Origin: UBA8401 sp041665525
GTDB taxonomy: Bacteria; Bacteroidota; Ignavibacteria; UBA10030; UBA8401
DNA length: 64,000 bases
Direction: 5' to 3'
Assembly (NCBI GenBank): GCA_041665525.1
Contig: JBAYIS010000001.1
Span: 248,001-312,000, forward strand
This document shows, piece after piece, positions 47,525-56,810 of this stretch. Position 1 is the stretch's first letter; each line of letters starts with the position of its first letter. Made by a program: the position numbers and the translations under genes. A model generated the notes under the pieces. That model did no database searches, was not told the DNA's origin, and saw nothing but the letters and a program-made list of their open reading frames with translations.

Positions 47525-48000
47525 ACGAAGGACTTAAACTTGCCCCTCATCAAGCGGGCATGACGCAATTGGTCTTGCCGAACGATACAAACCAACTGGG
47601 AAACCTTTTGGGCGGCCAATTGATGCACTGGATAGACCTTGTCGCCGCAATTGCAGCTGCACGGCACTCGCATCATATTTGCGTTACAGCATCGGTGGAT
47701 GACCTAAATTTTCTCCATCCCATCAAGATCGGCGAGGTTGTTACGTTGTTGGCATCGGTAAACAGAGTGTTCAGGACTTCGATGGAGGTCGGTGTTAAAG
47801 TGTTGTCTGAAAATTTACTCACCGGAGTGGTGAAACATGCCAATACCGCGTACCTGACATTTGTTGCTCTGGATGCTGCCGGCAAACCTATGCAGGTTCC
47901 GCAGATCACATGCTCAACAGAAGAGGAACAACGACGGTACGAAGATGCACAGCATCGTAGAGAGCTTCGCCTCGACAGACGAAAAAAAATACTTCAATAA
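47521..48000 (+). CDS. Acyl-CoA thioesterase, hotdog fold (YciA/BACH type)
   Basis: A 159-residue hotdog-fold thioesterase that hydrolyses acyl-CoA. The signature GNLLGGQLMHWIDLVAAIAAARHS carries the catalytic aspartate; DDLNFLHPIKIGEVVTLLASVNRVFRTSMEVGVKV and the C-terminal AYLTFVALDAAGKPMQVPQI are typical. It is a single-domain form. It overlaps bamD by 4 bases although the two are functionally unrelated. The C-terminal tail is basic and low in complexity. Confidence 0.92.
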   Translation: MNEGLKLAPHQAGMTQLVLPNDTNQLGNLLGGQLMHWIDLVAAIAAARHSHHICVTASVDDLNFLHPIKIGEVVTLLASVNRVFRTSMEVGVKVLSENLLTGVVKHANTAYLTFVALDAAGKPMQVPQITCSTEEEQRRYEDAQHRRELRLDRRKKILQ

Positions 48001-48015
48001 CTCATACACTCGTGA

Positions 48016-50241
48016 ATGCAAAAACAAGGGGAATTGTGCTCAGAGAACAAGCTGTTCGTGGTACTGTGCGTGCTGAATTTTCTCCTTGTCGGTGATTCCG
48101 CAGCGCAGGTACGCGATATTCATTCCATCGGTCTCCTTCAAAAATCTGAACTTCCTGTTCCCGTGAAATTTCCGATACTTCTGAAGCATTCTTCAGTGAA
48201 ATATCCTGACCTCGTGTATTACCATACCGATTCTTCGACAGTCGAAATTCTTCGGAACAACGGTCATGGGACATTCGCTGACGCAAAGATCATCGTACAC
48301 ACTTCAGCAGTGACTTCGGTGACAACTGGAAATATCAACAATGACGGGATCGACGATATTATACTTGTTCACCGCGATCAAAATCAGATAGAAGTACTGC
48401 TTAGCAGCATAAAGGATTCCGCGTATACTTCATCACTTTATCCCGTGCATTTCTATCCGGAACACGCCATAATCGGCGACCTTACCAACGACAAAGTTCC
48501 CGACATCATTAGTTATGGTAAACTCTCTTCGGGCATCAGTGTACTGCAGGGTAAGGGAAACGGAAAATTTAATCCGTTCAAGATCCTTTTCGAAAATATT
48601 CCCGTCAGCGAATGTGCATTGATAGCGTTAAATGGCGACAATATTCCTGATATTGCTATCCATAACTGGTTGACGAACGAAACAACAATCCATTTAGGCC
48701 TCGGACGATTTAAATTTTCAGAACAAACGGTTCTGTCGTTTTCACAAGATACTGTTCAAACCCTCTTTTCCGATTTTAATAATGATGCTATTGCAGATGT
48801 GGCTGTACTTTCCATTCAAAACAATACTCTGCAGATACTAGACGGTGACGGACTGGGGAATTTTGCATTTGCTCAATCTCTCCCATTGTATGCCTTGTCG
48901 CATAGCATTTCGCAAGGTTCATTTTCACGGCTGCAATCCAGAGATATTGTTATTTACAAAAATGCAGAAAATATTTTTTCATTACTCTTGAACAGGTCCA
49001 ATGGAACGTTTTATGACGAGATCGTTTTTGGATCAGCGCTTCCGGCACCAGAACTTCTGGCCGGGGATTTAAACGGGGATGGAATGGACGACATCATGCT
49101 CGTGGACGGTGTGAATAAAAAATATTCGATCGTGTGGAATTCTTCCGGAATGGCAGACGGGAATGACTCGGTTCGTTCCTATGCGGTCGGCATCAATCCG
49201 AACAATGTCTTTGTCACTGATCTGACGAATGACGGGAATGATGATGTTATCGTAAATAACAACGGCTCATCGACTATTTCCGTATTGATATCACGCGGAA
49301 CGTCCTTCTCCGGCCAGGTGTCTATCGAAACACCTGAAAATCCGCTTGCAGTTTCATTGTATGCAAAAACGGATTCCTCAATCACTTTTTATACAACGCA
49401 TCAGGATGACCCGAAGGTATCGCTGATATCGCTCCGGAAGGAGATCGACTCTGCAAACACTTTAGCGGGGGATATCGAACAATATTCCATCGCTCTGCCC
49501 GAAAAACCGGTGAATGTTCTTCCCGATGCTTCGTTCATGCAAAAAGGAATTTCTTTGTATGCGTTTATGTCTACTGCGCCGAATGCCATCGTTTTCTATC
49601 AACAAGTAAAAGGAACGCGATTCCTGGCAAAGAGCCTTGTTCCGGTCATTCCGTCAAAGATTGTCTATTCGACGATAAACGACCTTAACGGTGACGGGAA
49701 AACGGACTTATTGTATGTGTATTCGGATGAGGCATCGCGCGGATACAGTCTTGGAGTAACACTAAACGACTCGGCAGGTGAGTTTAAAGGAAAAGTATTT
49801 TCATTTGCTTTACCGGATACATCCATTCGAAAAGCAATGTTGTTCATCGATGATTTCAACGGTGATCAGTTTAAAGACTGCCTGATGTATTTGGCCCCTG
49901 CAAATCAGTTGCGTCTGACGCTCGGGAAAAGCGAATCCGTTTTTAGCGAATTCAAAACCATCGCATCCGATGTGCGTATAAAATTGCCGGAGCAACTGCA
50001 AGTTTATGATTCGGACAATGACGGAAATCTTGATATTCTCTACCATCATCAGGAGAGGGAAGAACTCTTTCTCTATCGAGGTAAAGGAAACGGCACGTTT
50101 ATGCGAGGCAGTATAGTTTCATCAGTACCGGCTGGATCGGTATTTCGATGCGGTGATTTCAACGGTGATGGCATTGCCGATATTATCTTTACCAACCCAA
50201 AGAGCAATTCGGTGACTGTGAAATATGATTTCCAAAAGTAG
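48016..50241 (+). CDS. Secreted FG-GAP/VCBS-repeat protein
   Basis: A 741-residue exported protein with a signal peptide (LFVVLCVLNFLLVGDSAA, cleavage before Q). It is built of FG-GAP/VCBS repeats, each with an acidic calcium-type loop: NINNDGIDDIILVH, DLNGDGMDDIMLVDG, DLTNDGNDDVIVNN, DLNGDGKTDLLYV, DNDGNLDILY and DFNGDGIADIIF. These repeats form beta-propellers, probably two seven-bladed units. There is no membrane anchor or visible T9SS sorting domain at the C-terminus. It overlaps the HEXXH protease gene by 17 bases, so a joint role (binding subunit, or substrate surface) is plausible. Confidence 0.8.
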   Translation: MQKQGELCSENKLFVVLCVLNFLLVGDSAAQVRDIHSIGLLQKSELPVPVKFPILLKHSSVKYPDLVYYHTDSSTVEILRNNGHGTFADAKIIVHTSAVTSVTTGNINNDGIDDIILVHRDQNQIEVLLSSIKDSAYTSSLYPVHFYPEHAIIGDLTNDKVPDIISYGKLSSGISVLQGKGNGKFNPFKILFENIPVSECALIALNGDNIPDIAIHNWLTNETTIHLGLGRFKFSEQTVLSFSQDTVQTLFSDFNNDAIADVAVLSIQNNTLQILDGDGLGNFAFAQSLPLYALSHSISQGSFSRLQSRDIVIYKNAENIFSLLLNRSNGTFYDEIVFGSALPAPELLAGDLNGDGMDDIMLVDGVNKKYSIVWNSSGMADGNDSVRSYAVGINPNNVFVTDLTNDGNDDVIVNNNGSSTISVLISRGTSFSGQVSIETPENPLAVSLYAKTDSSITFYTTHQDDPKVSLISLRKEIDSANTLAGDIEQYSIALPEKPVNVLPDASFMQKGISLYAFMSTAPNAIVFYQQVKGTRFLAKSLVPVIPSKIVYSTINDLNGDGKTDLLYVYSDEASRGYSLGVTLNDSAGEFKGKVFSFALPDTSIRKAMLFIDDFNGDQFKDCLMYLAPANQLRLTLGKSESVFSEFKTIASDVRIKLPEQLQVYDSDNDGNLDILYHHQEREELFLYRGKGNGTFMRGSIVSSVPAGSVFRCGDFNGDGIADIIFTNPKSNSVTVKYDFQK

Positions 50242-51838
50242 CACATATATTCTGCTTCTGATGGTTGTGATGATGATTGCAACCGCTCAAGATGAATCAG
50301 AAAAATGCGGAACATTCAGGGTCGTCCAAGAACTCACACAGCGAAAATTGCAGCAGTCAAAACTATTGATCGTACCACGACCGATTCTGCAAACGAGTAT
50401 TCTTACGAAAAATGGAAAGATTCGAATCCATTTTGATACCACCGGAATCAACCAACCTGCAATGGTCACTGTCTCGGTTGTAAACGGCAGTAAAGTTGTT
50501 TCGAGAGTACCGAACAGTTATCGCCAATGGATCGATACACTGGCGACAATTCTGGACTCAGTGTGGAGAACGGAAATCGACCATTTTGAATTTACCGCTC
50601 CGCCGACGGATGCTCTTCGCGGAGGCGGCGACGAATATGATTTTTATGTTATCGAACTCGGAGGCGGATTGTTTGGAGTGACCAATATTGAATCCGATCT
50701 GCCGGTCGGTCCAGTAAAAACAAATCAGCAATACGCGACATTCATCAACATCGATAACGATTTCGGCAGCGGGTATCGAACAAATGGAATTGAAGCTGTG
50801 ATGGCGACTTCCGCGCACGAGTTTCATCACGCCATCCAGGTCGGCGGATCGGGCCTGTGGGAGGTTGAACAATTCTATTTTTATGAACTGTGCGCCGAAG
50901 CGTTGGAAAATACCGTCTTCCGGGATGCAAAAGATTATTTATTTGACGTCAAAACATATTTTTCGAACATATCAACAATGTCACTGTTCCAATTGAGCGA
51001 CGGCACTATCAGTCATGCAGGATATGAACGCGCGATCTGGGGGATGTTCCTGATGAAAAAATATGGTCCCGCCATCATGAAGGATATATGGAATCAAGTG
51101 AAGACTAACAGACCCATCACTGCTTTGAACATTTCTCTGAATGTCGCAGGTACTTCAGTGCAGAGAGAGTTTTCCGATTTTCTATACTGGAATTATTTCA
51201 CATCGCATAGGGCTGATTCTGTACGGTATTACACCGATGCAAAAGCATTCCCTCCAGTTTCAGTGTATCAAACGGTGATTGTCAATGCTGCCCAACAAAG
51301 CGTTCAGCTGAATACGCGCAGCTTTATACCGTACTACATAAAAGCAACGACAGTCACAGATTCGGTGTTTTTCATTATCGCAAACATGAATTTCAATGAT
51401 GCAGTGAACAATGCGCAGCAATCATTCCCGGCGGAACTCCGAGTCACAACAACATCCGGAGGAGATTATACATCGGTAGCGGCAAATATCTTCGCAAAAT
51501 TCTTTGCTACAGACATAGAAAATTGGTCATACAAACCTATTGGAACTGTTTCTCCAACAACCTGTTTCCCGAACCCGATGAATCCTTCCGCATCCTCTCT
51601 TTTGATCTCATTGAACGGAATAGGTGCCGGCGATAATGTGACGCTGACTATTATTTCTGCTGTTTCATTGGATTTGGTCTTTTCAAAACATGCTGAATAT
51701 ACTCTCTTTTCTGGCATAAAATATGCAGAATGGAATGGGAGAGATCAGCAAGGGCACATTGTTCCATCAGGAGTGTATCTGTATATTCTTTCAAATGGTT
51801 CAAATATCGTTAAAGGAAAATTTGCGGTTATTCGATGA
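50225..51838 (+). CDS. Secreted HEXXH metalloprotease-like protein with T9SS sorting domain
   Basis: A 537-residue exported protein. Signal peptide 1-21 (IATAQ). The zinc-binding motif HEFHH is at 198-202 in MATSAHEFHHAIQVGG, followed after about 18 residues by FYELCAEALENTVF with candidate glutamate ligands. The last 85 residues are a T9SS-type C-terminal domain: TTCFPNPMNPS, a Gly-rich turn, then YAEWNGRDQQGHIVPSGVYLYILS and the end VKGKFAVIR. This domain directs export across the outer membrane. The metalloprotease family is not one that I can name. It overlaps the FG-GAP gene by 17 bases and ccmA by 4 bases. Confidence 0.83.
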   Translation: MISKSSTYILLLMVVMMIATAQDESEKCGTFRVVQELTQRKLQQSKLLIVPRPILQTSILTKNGKIRIHFDTTGINQPAMVTVSVVNGSKVVSRVPNSYRQWIDTLATILDSVWRTEIDHFEFTAPPTDALRGGGDEYDFYVIELGGGLFGVTNIESDLPVGPVKTNQQYATFINIDNDFGSGYRTNGIEAVMATSAHEFHHAIQVGGSGLWEVEQFYFYELCAEALENTVFRDAKDYLFDVKTYFSNISTMSLFQLSDGTISHAGYERAIWGMFLMKKYGPAIMKDIWNQVKTNRPITALNISLNVAGTSVQREFSDFLYWNYFTSHRADSVRYYTDAKAFPPVSVYQTVIVNAAQQSVQLNTRSFIPYYIKATTVTDSVFFIIANMNFNDAVNNAQQSFPAELRVTTTSGGDYTSVAANIFAKFFATDIENWSYKPIGTVSPTTCFPNPMNPSASSLLISLNGIGAGDNVTLTIISAVSLDLVFSKHAEYTLFSGIKYAEWNGRDQQGHIVPSGVYLYILSNGSNIVKGKFAVIR

Positions 51839-52470
51839 AAAAACTGACCTTTAAGTCCGAAAATATTACTAAATTATATAATCGAAGGAAGATAATTGAA
51901 AATGTCACATTTTCACTGAGCGAAGGCGTCTCCTTTGCAATAACAGGAAAAAACGGTTCGGGCAAATCAACATTGATAAAGGTTCTCTGCGGTGTGTTAT
52001 CTCCAACAAAAGGATCGCTGGAATTAAAGGTAGATGGTACACTCATTCCATATCCTGACTATTATCCGCACATTGGATTAGTGTCGCCATATCTGAATAT
52101 GTATGAAGAGTTCACTGCAGAAGAGAATCTATCGTTTATGGCGCGTGTTCGAAATCTTGGACCGGATGCAGGCGAACGGGGAGAAATGTTGTTGAAAGAA
52201 TTCGGTATTTTCGAACATCGCAAAAAAGAAGTTCGTTTCTATTCGTCAGGAATGAAACAACGTTTAAAATATTGTGCTGCATTGCTTCATCAACCTGCGC
52301 TGTTGGTGTTGGATGAACCTTCTTCCAATCTCGACCAATACGGAATTGAAGCGGTGAGAAAATTCATGGTATTGCAGAAGCAACATGGAACGTTGATTTT
52401 CGCAACAAATGACAGGGACGATCTGCAATATGCGGATACGGTCTATTCCATAGAGAATGGAAAGAATTGA
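51835..52470 (+). CDS. ccmA: Heme exporter ATP-binding protein CcmA
   Basis: A 211-residue ABC ATPase: Walker A GKNGSGKST, the signature YSSGMKQRLKYC, Walker B LLVLDEPSSNLD and a short C-terminus, as in CcmA. Its partners CcmB and CcmC follow, so it energises release of the heme-loaded CcmE intermediate in cytochrome c maturation. On sequence alone it could be any small ABC-2 ATPase; the context decides. Its start overlaps the protease gene by 4 bases. Confidence 0.88.
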   Translation: MKKLTFKSENITKLYNRRKIIENVTFSLSEGVSFAITGKNGSGKSTLIKVLCGVLSPTKGSLELKVDGTLIPYPDYYPHIGLVSPYLNMYEEFTAEENLSFMARVRNLGPDAGERGEMLLKEFGIFEHRKKEVRFYSSGMKQRLKYCAALLHQPALLVLDEPSSNLDQYGIEAVRKFMVLQKQHGTLIFATNDRDDLQYADTVYSIENGKN

Positions 52471-52503
52471 ACGAAAGACAATAAAATCGTATTTTAAAAC
52501 TAC

Positions 52504-53172
52504 ATGATCGCTGCCACTGCTTATCATATCTTCATCAAAGAATTCGTATCTGAGTTTCGTACCCGCTATGCATTAAATGCATTGTTGATGTTTGTCGTAA
52601 CGACATTATCGATTATTCTTTTTTCCATCGGACAAGAATCGCCTTCACCGGATGTCCTGTCCGGAACACTGTGGATTGTTATTTTTTTCAGCGCAATGTC
52701 TGGATTGTCCCGCACATTTGTCGCGGAAGAGGAACGGGGCACATCGCTGACCCTGAGATTGCTTGCACATTCCAGTTCCGTCTATATCGGTAAGCTGATC
52801 TATAATTTCATCCTTATTCTTGTACTCTCGTTCATTATAGCCGCAGCATATCTGTTGTTCATTAACGAATTTTCTGTGAAGACCTATGAGATCTTCTGGT
52901 TGACGATCTTGTTGGGAAGTGCCGGACTGGCAAGCGCATCAACAATACTCGCAGCGATCATCGCAAAAGCGAATACGAAAGGAACCTTATTTCCAGTGCT
53001 CGCATTTCCTGTGCTGCTTCCGCTTTTGCTCACATGCATTAACGCAACTAAACTTGCGACAGAAGGTGCATTCCTGACGGAAGCACTGAAGGAATTTCAA
53101 ATTTTACTGTCATTCACTATTGTTATGATTACTACTTCAATGTTGGTATTTGATTTTGTTTGGAAAGATTGA
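52504..53172 (+). CDS. ccmB: Heme exporter permease CcmB
   Basis: A 222-residue membrane protein with six hydrophobic helices. The N-terminal region has the CcmB motif FIKEFVSEFRTRYALNALLMFV, then GTLWIVIFFSAMSGLSRTFVAEEERGT and the late PVLAFPVLLPLLL. It lies between ccmA and ccmC with spacings of 33 and six bases. It forms the CcmABCD complex that frees holo-CcmE. Confidence 0.93.
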   Translation: MIAATAYHIFIKEFVSEFRTRYALNALLMFVVTTLSIILFSIGQESPSPDVLSGTLWIVIFFSAMSGLSRTFVAEEERGTSLTLRLLAHSSSVYIGKLIYNFILILVLSFIIAAAYLLFINEFSVKTYEIFWLTILLGSAGLASASTILAAIIAKANTKGTLFPVLAFPVLLPLLLTCINATKLATEGAFLTEALKEFQILLSFTIVMITTSMLVFDFVWKD

Positions 53173-53178
53173 ATTCTT

Positions 53179-53892
53179 ATGAAAACTTGGCTTAAAATCG
53201 CAGTTTCTGTATGGTTGACAGGAATTATTATTGCAGGAATTGCGTTCCCTATGGTGAAATCTCCGACAACCTGGTATGAATTCCCTTTCATTCCCGGACT
53301 AGAGGAAAAGGCACGAAATATCATATTCCATGTTCCGATTTCATGGTCGACGGTCGTTGCATTTATAATGTCGACGATCTACGGAATCCTGTATTTGAAG
53401 AAAAAAGATATAGATTATGATCTCCGGTCAGTGTCATCGGCGAGTTTAGGTCTTTTGCTCTGCGTACTTGCGACGGTGACCGGAGCTATCTGGGCAAAAT
53501 TCAACTGGGGATCCTTCTGGAATTGGGATCCACGGCAAACATCTATTTTTATACTATTGTTGATCTACGGAGCATATTTCGTCCTCCGATCGGCAGTGGA
53601 AGAGGAAGAGCGCCGGGCAACATTATCATCGGTATATTCGATAATTGCCGGGGTCACTGTTCCGTTCTTTATTTTTGTGATGCCGAGGATTATGTCAGGA
53701 CTTCATCCCGGTTCGCTTGGCGATGAACAGGGGAAAGGGCCCGTACTGGAATTTAAGATGGCTACCAATATGCTGATGGTCTTTTTCGGCGCACTTATCG
53801 GTTTCACGGTATTGTATTTCTGGATGTATTCCCTGAAGGTCCGGCAAATGAGAGTCGAACGGCAGCTGCAACAAATTACCGACACACAATAA
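53179..53892 (+). CDS. ccmC: Heme lyase/exporter CcmC
   Basis: A 237-residue six-helix membrane protein of the heme-handling family. The tryptophan-rich WWD motif reads WGSFWNWDPRQT; histidines that could ligate heme are in NIIFHVPISW and MSGLHPGSLGD. It attaches heme to CcmE at the periplasmic face. Size and order fit. The C-terminus ends in a basic helix. A small ccmD-like gene follows after 19 bases. Confidence 0.94.
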   Translation: MKTWLKIAVSVWLTGIIIAGIAFPMVKSPTTWYEFPFIPGLEEKARNIIFHVPISWSTVVAFIMSTIYGILYLKKKDIDYDLRSVSSASLGLLLCVLATVTGAIWAKFNWGSFWNWDPRQTSIFILLLIYGAYFVLRSAVEEEERRATLSSVYSIIAGVTVPFFIFVMPRIMSGLHPGSLGDEQGKGPVLEFKMATNMLMVFFGALIGFTVLYFWMYSLKVRQMRVERQLQQITDTQ

Positions 53893-53911
53893 TTACCAAG
53901 CGAGGAAGAGT

Positions 53912-54043
53912 ATGGAATTTTTTGAAAACAATCAGCTTTATGTGGTACTAGTCGTCATTCTTTCGATCTGGTTCGGCTTTTTAGGATACTTATTTAAACT
54001 TGATTTGAAGATTAAAAAACTGGAAGAGCAATTAAAGAAATAG
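53912..54043 (+). CDS. ccmD: CcmD-like small membrane protein
   Basis: A 43-residue reading frame too short for usual gene-calling cut-offs. It starts MEFFENNQLYVVLVV, has one transmembrane helix (about 9-29, ending FGFLGYLF), and a basic-acidic cytoplasmic tail (DLKIKKLEEQLKK). The size, single helix and placement between ccmC and ccmE match CcmD, which stabilises the CcmC-CcmE interaction. A GAGGAAG ribosome site lies ahead of the ATG, and the next gene starts seven bases after its stop. Confidence 0.82.
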   Translation: MEFFENNQLYVVLVVILSIWFGFLGYLFKLDLKIKKLEEQLKK

Positions 54044-54050
54044 GAGCCTT

Positions 54051-54440
54051 ATGAATCTCAAAATAGTCGTAGCAAGCATTATCATTGTCGGTGCGCTGAT
54101 CTTCGGTGCCTCAACATTTTTGGAAAGTAATATCGAGTACATGGATTTTGAACGGGCGCAGACGGTCAATAAAAAAGTACAGGTGAAGGGAAAGTGGGTT
54201 AAAGAAAAAGAAGCAAAATTTGATGCGGCGAAATCACAATTCACTTTCTACATGGTGGACGATAATGAACAGGAGGTGAAGGTGGTACTGGACGGTGCGA
54301 AACCGAATAATTTCGATATCGCGACCGAAGTGGTGGCAAAAGGACGGTTTAAAGATGGATATTTTCATGCGAATGAACTGCTCACCAAGTGTCCTTCAAA
54401 ATATGAAGGCGACGGTGCAGCGGTAAAGAAAACACTCTGA
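54051..54440 (+). CDS. ccmE: Heme chaperone CcmE, cysteine (CxxxY) type
   Basis: A 129-residue periplasmic heme chaperone: an N-terminal anchor (about 4-22), then an OB-fold with VKGKWVKEKEAKF, FTFYMVDDNEQEVKVVLDGAKPNNFD and EVVAKGRFKDGYFHANELLTKCPSKYEGD. The heme-attachment residue is usually a histidine in HxxxY; here it is C114 in CPSKY, that is CxxxY. Cysteine-type CcmE is known from some sulfate reducers and archaea, where CcmG and CcmH are also absent. The ATG follows a TAGGAG ribosome site that overlaps the ccmD stop. Confidence 0.9.
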   Translation: MNLKIVVASIIIVGALIFGASTFLESNIEYMDFERAQTVNKKVQVKGKWVKEKEAKFDAAKSQFTFYMVDDNEQEVKVVLDGAKPNNFDIATEVVAKGRFKDGYFHANELLTKCPSKYEGDGAAVKKTL

Positions 54441-54447
54441 GGAATTC

Positions 54448-56760
54448 ATGTTTGGCGCTGCCATAATTAAGATTGCTTTTGCTTCGTCGATTCTTTCCAC
54501 CGTGCTCTATTTTCTTGTTCACCGGAATCCTTCGGAGCAGATGAAAAAGATTGCACGGCTGTTTTATGAGCTGGCGGTTGTAGGAATAATCACCGCTTCA
54601 GCATTCCTGCTGTATTTTATTCTTACGCACCAATTCCAATACTATTATGTGTGGAATTACAGCTCTACCGATCTTCCGCTTTCGCTGTTGATCTCTACTT
54701 TCTACGCCGGACAAGAGGGCAGTTTCATGCTCTGGGCGTTGTATACCGGCATCATAGGCCTTATCCTGCTGCGTTATACTGCAAAGCGCGGATATGAAGC
54801 GGAGTTTATGGCAGTGTTTTCTGCGATTTTCTCGTTCCTCATCCTAATGCTTGTTGTTAAAAATCCGTTTAAACCGATCTGGGAACAATTTTCCACTGAA
54901 CTTCTTCACGTCGGCGAAATCCCTGCGAACATCACCAGCTACATTTGGGTAGACCAGGCGCGTAGTTTATGGGCACAGGTTCCGCAGGAAGGGAAGGGAT
55001 TAAATGCACTTCTCCAGAATTACTGGATGGTAATTCATCCGCAAATTCTGTTCACCGGATTTACTTCCATGTCCATACCGTTCGCTTACGCGGTCGCTGC
55101 GATGTTGAAAAAAGATTATGTCAGCTGGATACGCGTTGCCACACCGTGGACCGTGTTTGGTTCGATGATGCTCGGGACCGGAATTATTCTTGGCGGATAT
55201 TGGGCATACGAAACGCTCGGCTGGGGCGGATATTGGGGATGGGATCCTGTTGAAAATTCGTCGCTGGTTCCGTGGCTTGTGTGTGTTGCTTCCATCCATA
55301 CGATGCTTGCACAGCGAAAAAATGGAACGTACATCAAAACAAACTTTGTACTGAGTATGTTTTGTTTCATTCTTGTTTTGTATTCAACGTTCTTGACAAG
55401 AAGCGGTGTTCTTGGTGAGACTTCCGTTCATTCTTTTGTTGATCCGGGTATGTGGGTCTATTGGTTGTTATTGCTTGTTATCGGTCTTTTCACCGCGCTC
55501 GGATTCGGTTTACTTTTTTCCCGTTGGAAGGAAATGCCCGTCGTTCCCGTGCAGCATACGCTCGTTTCACGAGAATTTGCATTGTTCCTCGGCGCTTCTT
55601 CATTAGTTTTCGCTTCGATCTTTATCCTCATAGGAACTTCGTCACCGATTATCACCAATATCTTAAAAGGGAAAATCTCTGCCGTTGATCCGTCGTTCTA
55701 TGTGACTACAACTCTGCCGCTGGGTGTAGCGATCGCGTTGTTGGCAGGTATCGGACAACTGTTATGGTGGCAAAACTCTAAAACAGATGCATTGCTAAAA
55801 CAGTTACTTCTTCCTGCTGGACTTGCCGCGCTTTTTACTGTAGTCACATTTATTATGGGTGCGACGCATCTTTCAATGATCATTTTTATTTTCGCATCGG
55901 CATTCGCCCTTTTCACAAATACCATTGTCGGACTCAAAATTATTCAAGGAAATCCGAAAATGGCGGGAGGTGCAATCGCCCATATCGGTATTGCGCTGAT
56001 GTTCCTCGGTTTCGTTGCCTCTGCAAAATATGACAATGTGAAGACGTTGAATCTGGAACAAGGGAAATCGGTGGAAGCACTTGGCTATACGATGAAATAT
56101 GTTGGGTATCAACCGATGGAACGCGGACGATTCGGCTTTAACGTTGAGGTGGAGAAAGACGGACATAAATTCATTGTTACACCGGTGATGTTCAAGGAGA
56201 GCGAGGAAGGTTCGCTTATTCGGAATCCGGATATTGTGAATATGCTGACGAAAGATTTTTACGTTTCTCCGCTTTCTTTGGAAGTACCGGAAGGCGGGCA
56301 GCATAACCATGAAGTGACTCTGTTGAAAGGGAAAACTGAAACGTACGAAGGAATGCAAATTACATATAAAGGATATGACTTTTCCCAGACAAAAGAGAAA
56401 GGGAATTACCTGGTCACGACAATTGAAGTCGTCCGCGATGGAAAAAAAGAAATCGTCCGTCCGACCATGAGTAATAAAGGGGGACAACCAACATTTACGG
56501 AAGCATCATTAAACAATTCTGAAATTGCATTCCTGATCAAAGGAATGAATCCGAGTAAAAATGAAAATGAAGCGAGTATTACGATTGAAGTAAAAGGTAT
56601 TCATGACGAAGGCAAACCGCAGGGGCCGAAGGCAGAGACTCTCGTCATTGAAGCGAGCGTTAAACCGTATATCAATCTTGTATGGATGGGTACGGCTTTG
56701 TTAATCGCAGGTTTTCTGATTACGATTGTTCGGAGAATTCAGGAAGTTTCGAAAAAGTAG
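54448..56760 (+). CDS. ccmF: Cytochrome c heme lyase CcmF
   Basis: A 770-residue large membrane protein that transfers heme from CcmE to apocytochrome c. About 14 hydrophobic helices are visible. The WWD-type motif is WGGYWGWDPVENSSLVPWL; before it lie a conserved QEGSFMLWALYTG stretch and HPQILFTGF. The C-terminal periplasmic domain (about 520-735) is followed by a final helix (TALLIAGFLITIV). The protein is slightly longer than typical because of this domain. No CcmG (thioredoxin-like) or CcmH gene follows; a terminator ends the operon. Confidence 0.95.
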   Translation: MFGAAIIKIAFASSILSTVLYFLVHRNPSEQMKKIARLFYELAVVGIITASAFLLYFILTHQFQYYYVWNYSSTDLPLSLLISTFYAGQEGSFMLWALYTGIIGLILLRYTAKRGYEAEFMAVFSAIFSFLILMLVVKNPFKPIWEQFSTELLHVGEIPANITSYIWVDQARSLWAQVPQEGKGLNALLQNYWMVIHPQILFTGFTSMSIPFAYAVAAMLKKDYVSWIRVATPWTVFGSMMLGTGIILGGYWAYETLGWGGYWGWDPVENSSLVPWLVCVASIHTMLAQRKNGTYIKTNFVLSMFCFILVLYSTFLTRSGVLGETSVHSFVDPGMWVYWLLLLVIGLFTALGFGLLFSRWKEMPVVPVQHTLVSREFALFLGASSLVFASIFILIGTSSPIITNILKGKISAVDPSFYVTTTLPLGVAIALLAGIGQLLWWQNSKTDALLKQLLLPAGLAALFTVVTFIMGATHLSMIIFIFASAFALFTNTIVGLKIIQGNPKMAGGAIAHIGIALMFLGFVASAKYDNVKTLNLEQGKSVEALGYTMKYVGYQPMERGRFGFNVEVEKDGHKFIVTPVMFKESEEGSLIRNPDIVNMLTKDFYVSPLSLEVPEGGQHNHEVTLLKGKTETYEGMQITYKGYDFSQTKEKGNYLVTTIEVVRDGKKEIVRPTMSNKGGQPTFTEASLNNSEIAFLIKGMNPSKNENEASITIEVKGIHDEGKPQGPKAETLVIEASVKPYINLVWMGTALLIAGFLITIVRRIQEVSKK

Positions 56761-56777
56761 ATTAATCAAGAGTTAAT

Positions 56778-56809
56778 AAAAAATGCCGGTTATATCCGGC
56801 ATTTTTTAT
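56778..56809. terminator. Bidirectional terminator between ccmF and the DUF2318-like gene
   Basis: A perfect stem of at least 11 bp (AAAAATGCCGG/CCGGCATTTTT) with a 6-base loop has A- and T-tracts on both sides, so it can end both convergent transcripts. Confidence 0.95.
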
Positions 56810-56810
56810 T

